This document shows positions 1 to 8,369 of a stretch of 64,000 bases of DNA, one piece after another. How positions within the stretch are numbered: position 1 is the stretch's first letter; every line of letters starts with the position of its first letter. This stretch comes from CALZIK01 sp945787635. GTDB lineage: Bacteria > Acidobacteriota > Thermoanaerobaculia > Multivoradales > JAHEKO01. Made by a program: the position numbers and the translations under genes. The notes under the pieces are model-generated. The model did no database searches. It was not told the origin of the DNA and saw nothing but the letters and a program-made list of their open reading frames with translations. The stretch is taken from assembly GCA_947259725.1 (NCBI GenBank), contig CAMYNM010000016.1, positions 102,250 through 166,249 of the forward strand, written 5' to 3'.

Positions 1-312
1 AAGAGGACGTACCGAACGATCACGCCCGTCGTGATTCGTAACGAGTCGGACGAAGTACTTCCGATCGATCGGGTGAGTCTGCCGGTGCCTTATCTGTCGA
101 TCTGGGCAACGCCCGATGGCTTTCTCTGGACCCAGAAGGTCACGTTGGTGCGTAGCGACAACCCTCTGATGGCCGGACTCGATGTCGGAAGCGGTCCGCC
201 GGAAGAGGCGGTGGGAGCCGAGCGGGTCACCGCGGCTCGGCGCACGGCTAGCTCCAGCCTGTTCGTACGTGCCTTCAGCACCCTCCTGAGCCCGTTTTCC
301 GGAGAGGATTGA
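1..312 (+). CDS. C-terminal part of a DUF432-like protein (5' end outside the window)
   Basis: The frame is open from the first base, so this is the last 103 residues of a longer protein. The visible part holds a motif of the type PIDRVSLPVPYLSIW followed by LWTQKVTLVR, which resembles the C-terminal end of DUF432 proteins as I remember them. Those are often found beside MscS channels. The next gene is a MscS channel whose GTG start lies two bases after this stop, and a GGAG ribosome site for it sits inside this gene, so the two are very likely co-transcribed. Function is unknown. The family call is tentative because the N-terminal part cannot be seen. Confidence 0.5.
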   Translation, partial: KRTYRTITPVVIRNESDEVLPIDRVSLPVPYLSIWATPDGFLWTQKVTLVRSDNPLMAGLDVGSGPPEEAVGAERVTAARRTASSSLFVRAFSTLLSPFSGED

Positions 313-314
313 TC

Positions 315-1184
315 GTGAGCGAACTCTGGACCGAACTCGCCGCCTACCTGACGGTCGAAAAGACCTTGGCGCTCGTGCGTGCGGCAGTTCTGCTGGTGGC
401 CGGCTATCTGATCTCGAAGATCGTGGCCCGGGCCATCGGCGGCCTCGCGTCCGGCCGGCTCGAGTTGCAGCAGAGCGTCCTACTGCGCCGGGTGGTGTCG
501 TACCTGGTGATGGTTCTGTTCGTCGTCGCCGCTCTGCACCAGCTCGGTTTCAACCTGGGCGTGCTGCTCGGGGCAGCGGGCGTCCTTTCGGTGGCCGCCG
601 GCTTCGCCTCACAGACCTCCGCCTCGAATCTGGTGAGCGGACTCTTCCTGATCGGCGAGCGGCCGTTTGCCATTGGCGACGTCATCCAGATCGGCGGCAC
701 GACCGGCGAGGTGCTCTCGATCGATCTGCTTTCGGTCAAGCTGCGTACCTTCGACAACCTCTTCGTGCGGATTCCGAACGAGACCTTGATCAAGACCGAG
801 GTTCGCACGCTCTCGAGGTTCCCGATCCGGCGGGTCGATCTGCAGATCGGCGTCGCCTACAAGGAGAACATCGAGCGAATCCGCGAGCTCCTCTTCGAGG
901 TCGCAGACCGGAATCCGCTCTGCCTCGACGAGCCCAAGCCGGTCTTCATCTTCCAAGGCTTCGGCGACTCCGCTGTGAACATCCAGTTTTCCCCATGGGC
1001 GCTCAAAGAAAACTACCTGGAGCTGAAGAACACGATTCAGCTGGAGATCAAGAAGGCCTTCGACGAGAAGGGCATCGAGATTCCGTTTCCGCATCGGAGC
1101 CTCTACGTCGGGAGCGCGACCGATCCGTTTCCGGTGCGGGTCGTGGATGGAGAAGCGGGCAAGAGCGTCGCGGGTCGCTCATGA
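315..1184 (+). CDS. MscS-family mechanosensitive ion channel
   Basis: This is a 289-residue small-conductance mechanosensitive channel that would release solutes on hypo-osmotic shock. Two to three hydrophobic helices occupy about residues 15-110. The pore-lining helix is Gly/Ala-rich (LGAAGVLSVAAGFASQ), and the MscS beta domain (PFAIGDVIQIGGTTGEV, then RIPNETLI) and a C-terminal alpha/beta domain follow, so all cytosolic parts are present. GTG at 315 is preferred over the in-frame TTG at 309 because it sits at the right distance from GGAGAGG. The stop overlaps the start of the TIR gene (ATGA), which indicates translational coupling. The conserved pore and beta-domain motifs make the family assignment firm. 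The physiological role beside a TIR protein is unknown. Confidence 0.9.
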   Translation: MSELWTELAAYLTVEKTLALVRAAVLLVAGYLISKIVARAIGGLASGRLELQQSVLLRRVVSYLVMVLFVVAALHQLGFNLGVLLGAAGVLSVAAGFASQTSASNLVSGLFLIGERPFAIGDVIQIGGTTGEVLSIDLLSVKLRTFDNLFVRIPNETLIKTEVRTLSRFPIRRVDLQIGVAYKENIERIRELLFEVADRNPLCLDEPKPVFIFQGFGDSAVNIQFSPWALKENYLELKNTIQLEIKKAFDEKGIEIPFPHRSLYVGSATDPFPVRVVDGEAGKSVAGRS

Positions 1185-2401
1185 CTCCGAAGGCTGACCA
1201 GGCGACAAAGAACTTCTTCATTAGCTACACGCAGGTGGACCGCTCCTGGTCCGAGTGGATCGCCTGGCAGCTCGAGGAAGAGGGCTACACGGTCATCATT
1301 CAGGCCTGGGACTTTGCGGCGGGTGCCAACTTCATCGACCAGATGGATCGGGCGCTCGAGACCGCGGAGCGCACTCTCCTGGTACTGACTCCGGAAGCTC
1401 TCGGCTCGCGCTTTGTCCGAGAGGAATGGACTGCCGCCCTCAAACAGGAACGATTGATACCGGTACGCGTGCGCAAGTGCGACCCCGAGGGTCTCCTCGG
1501 AGTTCGGTCCTATGTCGACCTGGTGGGTCTCGACGAAGAGATCGCTCGCTCGCGACTGCTTTTGAAGCTTCGAAACGAGCGTGCGAAGCCCGCCACCGCG
1601 CCGGCGTTTCCTGGCGCGACCCTTGCGCAAGAGCGCACCGTGCACGAGCGCCCGGCCTTTCCGGAAGGGCAGGAAAGGGCTCCCGAGCCACCAGCCGTGG
1701 AGTCCCCCGCGATACCGCCTTCCGACGAAGAGAAACCTTCACCGGCGGTTTCCGTCGAGCAACCACCTAGAGCCGCAGTGTCGGACGGGGGCATTCAGGG
1801 ATTGTGGAAGCTGTGGGACAAACCGCTCTTCCGAAGGACCTTCATCGGGCTCGCCCTGGCGGCAGGGGCATTTTTCCTCTGGTATCAAACCGGCGTCTAC
1901 GAACGGCTCCGAGATGAAATCACCGAGTCGACCGAGACCTACCTCGGCAGCGTCGCGGAGCACGACGCCGCCGCGCTCACGCAACTGGTCACCGTCCCTT
2001 TTTTCTTTGGCGAGCGCGAGCTATCGACTCCCGATGAGGTTCGCGACCACTTCACTCGGCTGTTTGCCCTGTCCGAAGGCGAGTTGGGAGACGAAAGCAG
2101 ACGTGAGGTCAGTCCCTCGATGTATCGCGCCGCTCTTCTGTCCCAGTGGCTGGGCGGGTCCGAGGGAAAGCCGCACTTCGACATCTTCGACGCCGCCGAG
2201 ATCCGAGTCAAGCTCGACCTCTACTCGTCCAAGGAGCAAGAGAATCCCACCGGGCCGGAGCCGACGCTCGACCTCAAACCCGACGCCGCGCGCGCCGATC
2301 TTCGACTCAAGGGCTTCCGATCCGAGGACGTCGAGGTCGTCCATCTATACTTCTCGATTCGGGACAAGATGCCCTACCTGCGCGGGGTCCATCTGCGGTA
2401 G
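1181..2401 (+). CDS. Membrane-anchored TIR-domain protein with NTF2-like C-terminal domain
   Basis: The protein has 406 residues. Residues about 9-135 form a TIR (TIR_2-type) domain: the start KNFFISYTQVDRSW is the classic box 1, and REEW at 81-83 lies where the NADase catalytic glutamate is expected. A Pro/Glu-rich linker (about 140-205) leads to one transmembrane helix (about 220-238). The remaining roughly 160 residues look like an NTF2/SnoaL-type fold (TETYLGSVAEHDAAAL, then VPFFFGE); this last call is from pattern only. The ATG overlaps the stop of the MscS gene. Bacterial TIR domains commonly hydrolyse NAD or make cyclic ADP-ribose signals, or act as adaptors. Whether this one is catalytic is unknown. 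The coupling to a channel suggests a membrane-stress or abortive-infection role, which is inference. Confidence 0.8.
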   Translation: MTPKADQATKNFFISYTQVDRSWSEWIAWQLEEEGYTVIIQAWDFAAGANFIDQMDRALETAERTLLVLTPEALGSRFVREEWTAALKQERLIPVRVRKCDPEGLLGVRSYVDLVGLDEEIARSRLLLKLRNERAKPATAPAFPGATLAQERTVHERPAFPEGQERAPEPPAVESPAIPPSDEEKPSPAVSVEQPPRAAVSDGGIQGLWKLWDKPLFRRTFIGLALAAGAFFLWYQTGVYERLRDEITESTETYLGSVAEHDAAALTQLVTVPFFFGERELSTPDEVRDHFTRLFALSEGELGDESRREVSPSMYRAALLSQWLGGSEGKPHFDIFDAAEIRVKLDLYSSKEQENPTGPEPTLDLKPDAARADLRLKGFRSEDVEVVHLYFSIRDKMPYLRGVHLR

Positions 2402-2426
2402 GGCGATCCGATCGCGGGCGGGTGTG

Positions 2427-3842
2427 CTAGCGAGGGGGAAGTAGCTTACCCGGGTTCATGAGGCCTTTGGGGTCGAGGGCGGTCTTGATCGCCCGCATCA
2501 CGTCGAGCGCCGGGCCGTGTTCGAGCTCCATCCACCTCTGCTTTCCGATGCCGACGCCGTGCTCACCGGTGCAGGTGCCGCCCATGCGCAGGGCGCGCTC
2601 GACCAGAGCGCGGTTGAGGGCGTGAGCCTCGTCGAGCTCGTCGGGGGAGCTGGGGTCGATCACGAGGAGCAGGTGGAAGTTGCCGTCGCCGACGTGGCCT
2701 ACCAGCGGCACCGGAAAGGAGGCCTTGGAGACTTCGGCCTTGGTCTCGGTGATGCACTCGACGAGCCTAGAGATCGGGACGCAGACGTCGGTTGACATGA
2801 CTCGAGCGCCGGGGCGCAGAGCGAGGGCGGCGAAGTAAGCTTCGTGGCGGGCGCGCCAGAGCTCGTTTCGCTCGCCAGCGGCCGTCGCCCAGCGGAACTC
2901 CCTCCCCCCGTGTTCCTTGGCGATGTCCGAAGCCGTTCGAGCGTCTTCTTCGACCCCGGATGGGGAGCCGTGAAACTCGAAGAAGAGAGTCGGCACCTCC
3001 TCGTGGTCGAGCTTCGAGTGGGCGTTGACGGCAGCGATCTGAACTTCGTCGAGGAGCTCGAGGCGCGCTACGGGAACGCCCCACTGGATGACCTCGACGG
3101 CGCTCTCGACCGCGCTACGCAGGTCCGGGAAGCTGCACACCGCCGCCGAGATGCCTTCCGGGATGCCGTGGACTCGCAGGGTGATCTCCGTGATTACGCC
3201 GAGGGTGCCCTCGGAGCCGATGAAAAGCCGCGTCAGGTCGTAGCCGGCCGACGACTTCTTGGCGCGCCTGCCCGTGCGGATGACGGTGCCGTCGGCGAGC
3301 ACGGCTTCGAGGCATACGACGTTGTCGCGCATCGTGCCGTAGCGCACCGTCGTGGTTCCTGAAGCTCGAGTAGCCACCATCCCGCCGAGCGTCGCATCGG
3401 CCCCCGGATCGACCGGAAAGAACAAACCGTGCTCGGCCAGTGCTTTCTCGAGCTGAAGACGGGTGACTCCGGGCTCGACCACGACGTCGCGATCTTCGGC
3501 GTGGATCGCGCGGATCCGATTCATGCGCGTCAAATCGACGGAGATTCCGCCATGAACCGGCAGGACGTGGCCCTCGAGCGAGGAGCCGGCCCCGAAGGGA
3601 ACCATGGGCACGTTGTGCCGGTTGCAGGCGCGAACCAGTGCGGCTACTTCATCAGTCGATTCTGGGAAGACAACCGCCCACGGGAGCGCCGGAGGGAAGT
3701 ACGATTCGTCTCGGCTGTGAAGATCCCGAATCGAGTCGGATCGGCTGAACCGCCCATTGAACATCTCTTCGAGCTCCCGAGCGAACTCCTCCGGAAGCGC
3801 CGTGGCTCTCGTCGGGGTCTTCTTGTTCTTGGCTGAGGACAC
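2427..3842 (-). CDS. FAD-binding oxidase, D-lactate/glycolate dehydrogenase (LDHD/GlcD) type
   Basis: This 471-residue flavoenzyme oxidises a 2-hydroxy acid such as D-lactate or glycolate. The N-terminal half is an FAD_binding_4 (PCMH) fold with VPFGAGSSLEGHVLPVHGG and the ATLGGMVATRASGT region that contacts FAD. The C-terminal half is the FAD-oxidase_C cap, with HVGDGNFH and CTGEHGVGIGKQRW, typical of the LDHD group. No partner subunits (GlcE, GlcF or LutA-like Fe-S protein) lie next to it, so it probably works as a single-chain enzyme. The start is GTG with no clear ribosome site close by. A perfect 14-bp palindrome lies just upstream (see that entry). It converges on the TIR gene. The exact substrate cannot be read from sequence. 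Confidence 0.9.
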   Translation of the reverse strand: MSSAKNKKTPTRATALPEEFARELEEMFNGRFSRSDSIRDLHSRDESYFPPALPWAVVFPESTDEVAALVRACNRHNVPMVPFGAGSSLEGHVLPVHGGISVDLTRMNRIRAIHAEDRDVVVEPGVTRLQLEKALAEHGLFFPVDPGADATLGGMVATRASGTTTVRYGTMRDNVVCLEAVLADGTVIRTGRRAKKSSAGYDLTRLFIGSEGTLGVITEITLRVHGIPEGISAAVCSFPDLRSAVESAVEVIQWGVPVARLELLDEVQIAAVNAHSKLDHEEVPTLFFEFHGSPSGVEEDARTASDIAKEHGGREFRWATAAGERNELWRARHEAYFAALALRPGARVMSTDVCVPISRLVECITETKAEVSKASFPVPLVGHVGDGNFHLLLVIDPSSPDELDEAHALNRALVERALRMGGTCTGEHGVGIGKQRWMELEHGPALDVMRAIKTALDPKGLMNPGKLLPPR

Positions 3843-3847
3843 GGGCG

Positions 3848-3861
3848 GTATCAGCTGATAC
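3848..3861. promoter_or_regulatory. 14-bp perfect palindrome GTATCAGCTGATAC upstream of the FAD oxidase gene
   Basis: GTATCAGCTGATAC reads identically on both strands and ends five bases before the GTG start of the LDHD-like gene. The GTATC/GATAC half sites resemble operators of GntR-family (FadR-type) regulators, which often control lactate or glycolate oxidation genes. No regulator gene is adjacent, so this is a candidate operator only. Confidence 0.4.
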
Positions 3862-3958
3862 TCCCCTTTTTTCCAACCCTCGGCAAGGAGTCGATCAAGC
3901 TGGCGTCAAGCTCGGATCTGAACCGCGCGGGGTACCGTCGGGCGTCCCTGCCCGACAT

Positions 3959-5350
3959 CTACACGGGCTGGCTCGAGCGGGTCAGATGCCGGAATCGGGC
4001 GGCGAGTAGCACTCCGGCCACGGTGAGCCCGCCGATGATGCCGATCCACAGTCCGCGGGGGCCAAGGTCTCGGTGGAAGCAGAGCCAGTACCCGAAGGGC
4101 AGACCGATGAGCCAGTAGGCGACGACGGTGACGATCATCGGTCCGCGCGTGTCCTTGACGCCACGAAGCGCTCCGGCGGCCGACACTTGCAGTCCGTCCG
4201 AGAGCTGGAAGATCGCAGCCAGCACGAGAAGCTGAACGGCGATCGCGATGACCCCTTGGTCGCGCGTGTAGATGCTCGCGATCGGTCCGGGGAATGTCAC
4301 GAGCAGCGCCGCCGAGAGAACGTTGATGGCGAGCGCGAGCTGCATGCCCAACCAGCCGGCTCGGCGAGCGCCGCGAGGATCTCCCCGCCCGAGGGCCCTT
4401 CCGACCCGGACCGTGGTTGCCAGCGAGATGCCGAGAGGCACCATGAAGGTGGTCGAGGCTACGTTGATGGCGATCTGGTGCCCTGCCACCGCGATCGCGC
4501 TGATCGAGCCCATCAGGAGAGCGACGCCCGCGAACATGCTGACCTCGACGAAGAAGCTGAAGCCGATCGGGAGGCCTAGCCGTAGAAGCTCTCGAAGCTG
4601 ATCGAGTCGAGGCGGATCGAAGCGGCCGAAGATATGCAGAGGTCCGAGCCTCGGATGCCGGCCGATGTAGACGACGAGTCCTGCGAGCTCGGTCCACCAA
4701 ACCGCCGACGTTGCGTGGCCGCAGCCGACCGCGCCCAGGGCAGGAAGACCCCAGTGGCCGTAGATGAGGCCGTAGTTTGCGACCACGTTCACGGCGAGGC
4801 CGACAAAGCCGAAGTACATGACCGGGCGGCTGATCTCCATGCCCTCGCACAGGAATCGCAGGGCGAGGAACGCGTACATGGCGGGCGCTCCCCAGAGAAG
4901 AGCTCGGAGATAGCCGAGGATCGTAGGGTGCAGGGTCGGGTCGATCTCGAGAGCTTGCAAGAGTGCCGCGGCTCCGAAGTAGACGGCGATCGTGAGGGCC
5001 GTGAGGCCGGCGGCGATCCAGAGCGCCTGGCGCGTAAGCGAAGCGATCTTGCGGCGCTCACCGGCACCGTAGAGGAAGGCGACCGACGGGGAGACCGCGA
5101 GGAGGACGCCCATGCCGAAGAGCATGATCGTGTGCCAGACCGCCGCGCCGGCCGCCACCGAGGCCAGGGCTTCGGCCGATAGCCGACCGGCCATGACCGT
5201 GTCGACGAAGGTCATGAGCACACCAGCAAGCTGGCCGAGGATCAGCGGTCCGGCCAGGCGCAGGATCTTGGCCGCTTCGGCCCGGCGCGGGCGTGTGGAC
5301 TCGGCCGGTCCGTCGACGCGGGGACCGGAGCGCTGGGCAGGGCTGGTCAA
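3959..5350 (-). CDS. MATE family multidrug/metabolite efflux transporter
   Basis: This is a 463-residue polytopic membrane protein with about twelve hydrophobic segments arranged as two similar halves. The N-terminal half carries the family signature (GPLILGQLAGVLMTFVDTVM followed by AGRLSAEALA), and the second half repeats the pattern at LGLPIGFSFFVEVSMF. MATE proteins exchange cationic drugs or metabolites for Na+ or H+ at the inner membrane. Length fits the family (450-480). The start is TTG; no better in-frame start precedes the first helix, although a GTG lies a few residues inside. It is divergent from the acyl-CoA ligase gene, with 132 bp between. The substrate is unknown. Confidence 0.9.
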   Translation of the reverse strand: MTSPAQRSGPRVDGPAESTRPRRAEAAKILRLAGPLILGQLAGVLMTFVDTVMAGRLSAEALASVAAGAAVWHTIMLFGMGVLLAVSPSVAFLYGAGERRKIASLTRQALWIAAGLTALTIAVYFGAAALLQALEIDPTLHPTILGYLRALLWGAPAMYAFLALRFLCEGMEISRPVMYFGFVGLAVNVVANYGLIYGHWGLPALGAVGCGHATSAVWWTELAGLVVYIGRHPRLGPLHIFGRFDPPRLDQLRELLRLGLPIGFSFFVEVSMFAGVALLMGSISAIAVAGHQIAINVASTTFMVPLGISLATTVRVGRALGRGDPRGARRAGWLGMQLALAINVLSAALLVTFPGPIASIYTRDQGVIAIAVQLLVLAAIFQLSDGLQVSAAGALRGVKDTRGPMIVTVVAYWLIGLPFGYWLCFHRDLGPRGLWIGIIGGLTVAGVLLAARFRHLTRSSQPV

Positions 5351-5482
5351 GATCGAGCCATCCTACTGCGCGGCTCGGCGCGACTCGTCTACCCTGGAAG
5401 GACTCTGCCCATTCGGGTGGGTCCTCCGAACGGCCTTCGAAACAGAATAGGGAGTGCTGAGAATGAGGAGCAAGGGACGCCC

Positions 5483-7177
5483 ATGAGTAAACCCAGAGAA
5501 AGCTATGTCAATGGAACTACCGACGAGCCGCTGGTCTACCAGACTTTGGGACAGGCCTTTGACAACGCGGTCGCGACGTGGCGAGACCGCGAGGCGCTGG
5601 TGGTGCGCCATCAGGACGTTCGCTGGAGCTATGGCCAACTGGGCGCGGCGGTTGGCGAGCTCGCCCGCGGTCTGACCGGTCTGGACCTCGAGCCCGGTGA
5701 CCGAATCGGCATCTGGTCGCCGAACAACGTCGAATGGATCCTCACTCAATGGGCCACCGCCAAGGCCGGTTTGGTGCTGGTCAACATCAACCCCGCCTAC
5801 CGGCTGTCCGAGCTCGAGTACGCGCTCAACAAGGTGGGCTGCAAGGCGCTCATCCTGGCCGACAAGTTCAAGTCGAGCGACTACGTCGGCATGATCCGAG
5901 ACCTGGCGCCCGAAGTCGATTCCTACGCCCCGGGCGCGCTTCGCTCGGCGAAGCTTCCGGACCTGCGATCGGTGATCGCGATCACCGATCGCAGGATCCC
6001 GGGCTTCTACCGGTTTCGCGATCTTGCCGCCATGGCGCCGAGCGACTCCGACGCGATTCTCGAAGCGCGCGCCCTTCGTATGCAGCCCGACGATCCCATC
6101 AACATTCAGTTCACCAGCGGCACGACGGGATTTCCCAAAGGCGCGACGCTCACGCACTTCAATGTTCTGAACAACGGCTACTTCACCGCCAAAGGGATGA
6201 ACTTCACGGAGAACGACAAGCTGTGCATTCCGGTGCCGCTCTACCATTGCTTCGGCATGGTGATCTCGGTCATCGGTTGTGTGACCCACGGCTCGACCAT
6301 GGTGCTTCCCGGCGAGGCTTTCGAGCCGCAGTCGGTGCTGGCGGCGATCGCCGAGGAGCGCTGCACGGCGGTCCATGGTGTTCCGACCATGTTCATCGCC
6401 CAGCTCGAGCACCCGGATTTCGGTTCGTACGATCTCTCGAGCCTGCGCACCGGCATCATGGCGGGTTCGCCCTGTCCGATGGAGGTCATGCGCCGCGTGA
6501 TCGACGAGATGAACATGAAGGAAGTGACGATCGCCTATGGCATGACCGAGACCAGCCCCGCGAGCTTTCAGAGCAGCCCCGAAGATCCGCTCGAGAAGCG
6601 GGTCTCGACCGTCGGCCGGGTCCACCCGCACGTTGAGGTGAAGATCGTCGACGAGCTGGGTAAGGTGGTGCCGCGCGGAGTCTCGGGCGAGCTCTGCACG
6701 CGGGGGTACAGCGTGATGCGCGGCTACTGGAACGACCCCGAGCGCACTGGCGAGGCGGTGGACGAGGCCGGCTGGATGCGCACCGGCGATCTCGCTACGA
6801 TCGATGAGAGGGGCTACTGCAACATCGTCGGCCGGGTCAAAGACATGATTATTCGCGGCGGCGAGAACATCTACCCCCGCGAGATCGAGGAGTACCTCTA
6901 CCGGCACGACGGGATCCAGGACGTCTCGGTGTTCGGCGTCCCGGATCCCAAGTTCGGCGAGGCCGTCGTGGCCTGGGTGATGCTCAAAGAGGGCGCCAGC
7001 CTGACCGAGGAGGAGGTCCGAGCCTTCTGCAAGGGGCAGATCGCGCATTACAAGATCCCGGCCTACGTCAAGTTCGTCGACGACTTCCCGATGACCGTGA
7101 CCGGCAAGGTGCAGAAGTTCGTGATGCGCGACCGGATGGCGGCGGAGCTCGGCGTCGAGGAGCAGAAGACCGCTTAG
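5483..7177 (+). CDS. Fatty acyl-CoA ligase (AMP-forming, FadD/ACSF2-like)
   Basis: This 564-residue adenylate-forming enzyme activates a medium- or long-chain fatty acid to its CoA thioester through an acyl-AMP. The P-loop motif FTSGTTGFPKGATLTH, the A5 motif YGMTETSP, the hinge and A7/A8 region (WMRTGDLATIDERGY, then GRVKDMIIRGGENIYPREIE) and the C-terminal catalytic lysine in TGKVQKF are all present. ATG at 5483 is chosen over an upstream start because GAGGAG lies at proper spacing and family members begin here. It stands alone, divergent from the MATE gene. Benzoate-CoA ligase was considered because of the bcr operon further on, but overall motifs and distance favour a general fatty acid role. 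Confidence 0.9.
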   Translation: MSKPRESYVNGTTDEPLVYQTLGQAFDNAVATWRDREALVVRHQDVRWSYGQLGAAVGELARGLTGLDLEPGDRIGIWSPNNVEWILTQWATAKAGLVLVNINPAYRLSELEYALNKVGCKALILADKFKSSDYVGMIRDLAPEVDSYAPGALRSAKLPDLRSVIAITDRRIPGFYRFRDLAAMAPSDSDAILEARALRMQPDDPINIQFTSGTTGFPKGATLTHFNVLNNGYFTAKGMNFTENDKLCIPVPLYHCFGMVISVIGCVTHGSTMVLPGEAFEPQSVLAAIAEERCTAVHGVPTMFIAQLEHPDFGSYDLSSLRTGIMAGSPCPMEVMRRVIDEMNMKEVTIAYGMTETSPASFQSSPEDPLEKRVSTVGRVHPHVEVKIVDELGKVVPRGVSGELCTRGYSVMRGYWNDPERTGEAVDEAGWMRTGDLATIDERGYCNIVGRVKDMIIRGGENIYPREIEEYLYRHDGIQDVSVFGVPDPKFGEAVVAWVMLKEGASLTEEEVRAFCKGQIAHYKIPAYVKFVDDFPMTVTGKVQKFVMRDRMAAELGVEEQKTA

Positions 7178-7341
7178 CCTTTTCCTCAATCCGTGCGCCG
7201 AGCGTAATCGAGCCTCGGTCGCGGCTCTTTCGCCACCGCCGAATCTGGACTGACCCAAGCGAAAGTACTGTAGCCTGTCAACGAGTTTGGCTGTACCCTC
7301 CATCGCGACCACGGATCGGCATCGGCTCTGGTTTGTGACCT

Positions 7342-8022
7342 TTGCGCGGGAATGGTGTCTTATTGGTGGATGAGACCCCAACGGATCACGAGACTTCCGG
7401 CTCGAGGATGCGAGCGGAAGGCCGGTCCGGACGTGAAATTGCGGACGAGCTCTCGGACGAGACGCTGGTCGAGCGGTTTCTCGCCGGCGGACGGCGTGAT
7501 GACACGATGTTTGCCGAGATCTTCCGCCGCCGGCGCCTCGACGTATGGCGCGTGTGCTGGAGATTCTTCGGCAACCGTCAGGATGCCGAAGATTTGACTC
7601 AAGAGGTTTTCTTCACCGTGTATCGCAAGCTGCCCCAATTCGAGGGGCAGTCGTCATTTCGGACCTGGCTGCATCGGATCGCGGCCAACACCTGCAGAAA
7701 CGAGATCCGCTCTCGTTCCCGCCGGCCCCAGGGTACAGCGACCGACCTGGACGATGCGGCGCCTCTCCCATCGCGCCACGAGTCGCCCGAGGATCGCGCC
7801 ATCCGAGAACAGCTTCAGGACCGCCTGACGCGAGCGCTGGCCGGCCTGTCCGAGGGAGACCGGAGCGTTCTCGAGCAGGTCGAATTCGAAGGCCGGCCCT
7901 ACGCCGACATCGCAGCCGACTCGGGAGTCTCGGTCAGTGCCGTCAAGATGCGAGTCCTGCGCGCGCGCCTGGCGCTCGTCGAGTCCCATCGGAAACTGGA
8001 ATCGAAAGGAGTTACCACGTGA
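7342..8022 (+). CDS. ECF-type RNA polymerase sigma factor
   Basis: The protein has about 226 residues. Region 2 spans roughly 55-120 (DVWRVCWRFFGNRQDAEDLT, then FEGQSSFRTWLHRIAANTCRNE), and region 4 lies at about 155-210 with the helix-turn-helix PYADIAADSGVSVSAVKMRV. Regions 1 and 3 are missing, as in extracytoplasmic-function sigma factors. The N-terminus is uncertain: TTG at 7342, GTG at 7366 and ATG at 7408 are all possible and none has a strong ribosome site. Its stop overlaps the GTG of the anti-sigma gene, and a MscS gene follows, so the three form one coupled operon. The probable trigger is envelope or osmotic stress (inference). Confidence 0.9.
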   Translation: MRGNGVLLVDETPTDHETSGSRMRAEGRSGREIADELSDETLVERFLAGGRRDDTMFAEIFRRRRLDVWRVCWRFFGNRQDAEDLTQEVFFTVYRKLPQFEGQSSFRTWLHRIAANTCRNEIRSRSRRPQGTATDLDDAAPLPSRHESPEDRAIREQLQDRLTRALAGLSEGDRSVLEQVEFEGRPYADIAADSGVSVSAVKMRVLRARLALVESHRKLESKGVTT

Positions 8023-8369
8023 GTGAACACCCAAGCCCGGAACGGCTCGAAGAGCTGGTGCAAGGCGTACTCGGAAGACGCGAGAGGGAAGCGACGATCG
8101 AGCACCTGGGCGAATGCGAGGTCTGCATGCAGGTGGCTGATGGTCTCTGGCTCGGAGCTCGAGCGATCGATGAAGAGATGCCCTCGATGGGCGATGAAAG
8201 TCGGTCGAAGATCGAAGATCAGCTGTTCCGGAGGATTCGAGTGGCCGCAGTGGGCAACGAACTGGCGTGGCTGGCCACCGGCGGTTTCTTGAACACGATT
8301 CTGGCCCTTCTGCGACCGCTTCTCATTCTGGAGGAAGCTTCCGAGTCCTCCCGAGGTAGTGTCAGATGA
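8019..8369 (+). CDS. Zinc-finger-type anti-sigma factor, single-pass membrane protein
   Basis: The 116-residue protein starts at a GTG that overlaps the sigma factor stop (GTGA) behind a good AAAGGAG ribosome site. Near the N-terminus the motif HLGECEVC gives the H-x3-C-x2-C pattern of ZAS-type anti-sigma domains that hold an ECF factor inactive. A hydrophobic stretch near the C-terminus (WLATGGFLNTILALLRPLLI) can span the membrane and leaves almost no periplasmic domain. A sensor tail is therefore lacking, and the signal may come from the coupled MscS protein or from redox state at the zinc ligands. The family call rests on position and the Cys/His motif. Confidence 0.75.
   Translation: MSEHPSPERLEELVQGVLGRREREATIEHLGECEVCMQVADGLWLGARAIDEEMPSMGDESRSKIEDQLFRRIRVAAVGNELAWLATGGFLNTILALLRPLLILEEASESSRGSVR

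Noticed and set aside
5483..7177. Benzoate-CoA ligase to feed the bcr operon
   Set aside because: The motifs and length are those of general fatty acyl-CoA ligases, and the gene lies 29 kb from the operon with no shared control seen.
5363..7381. 672-residue open frame opposite the acyl-CoA ligase gene
   Set aside because: It is a high-GC shadow of the ligase reading frame, with biased composition and no recognisable domain.
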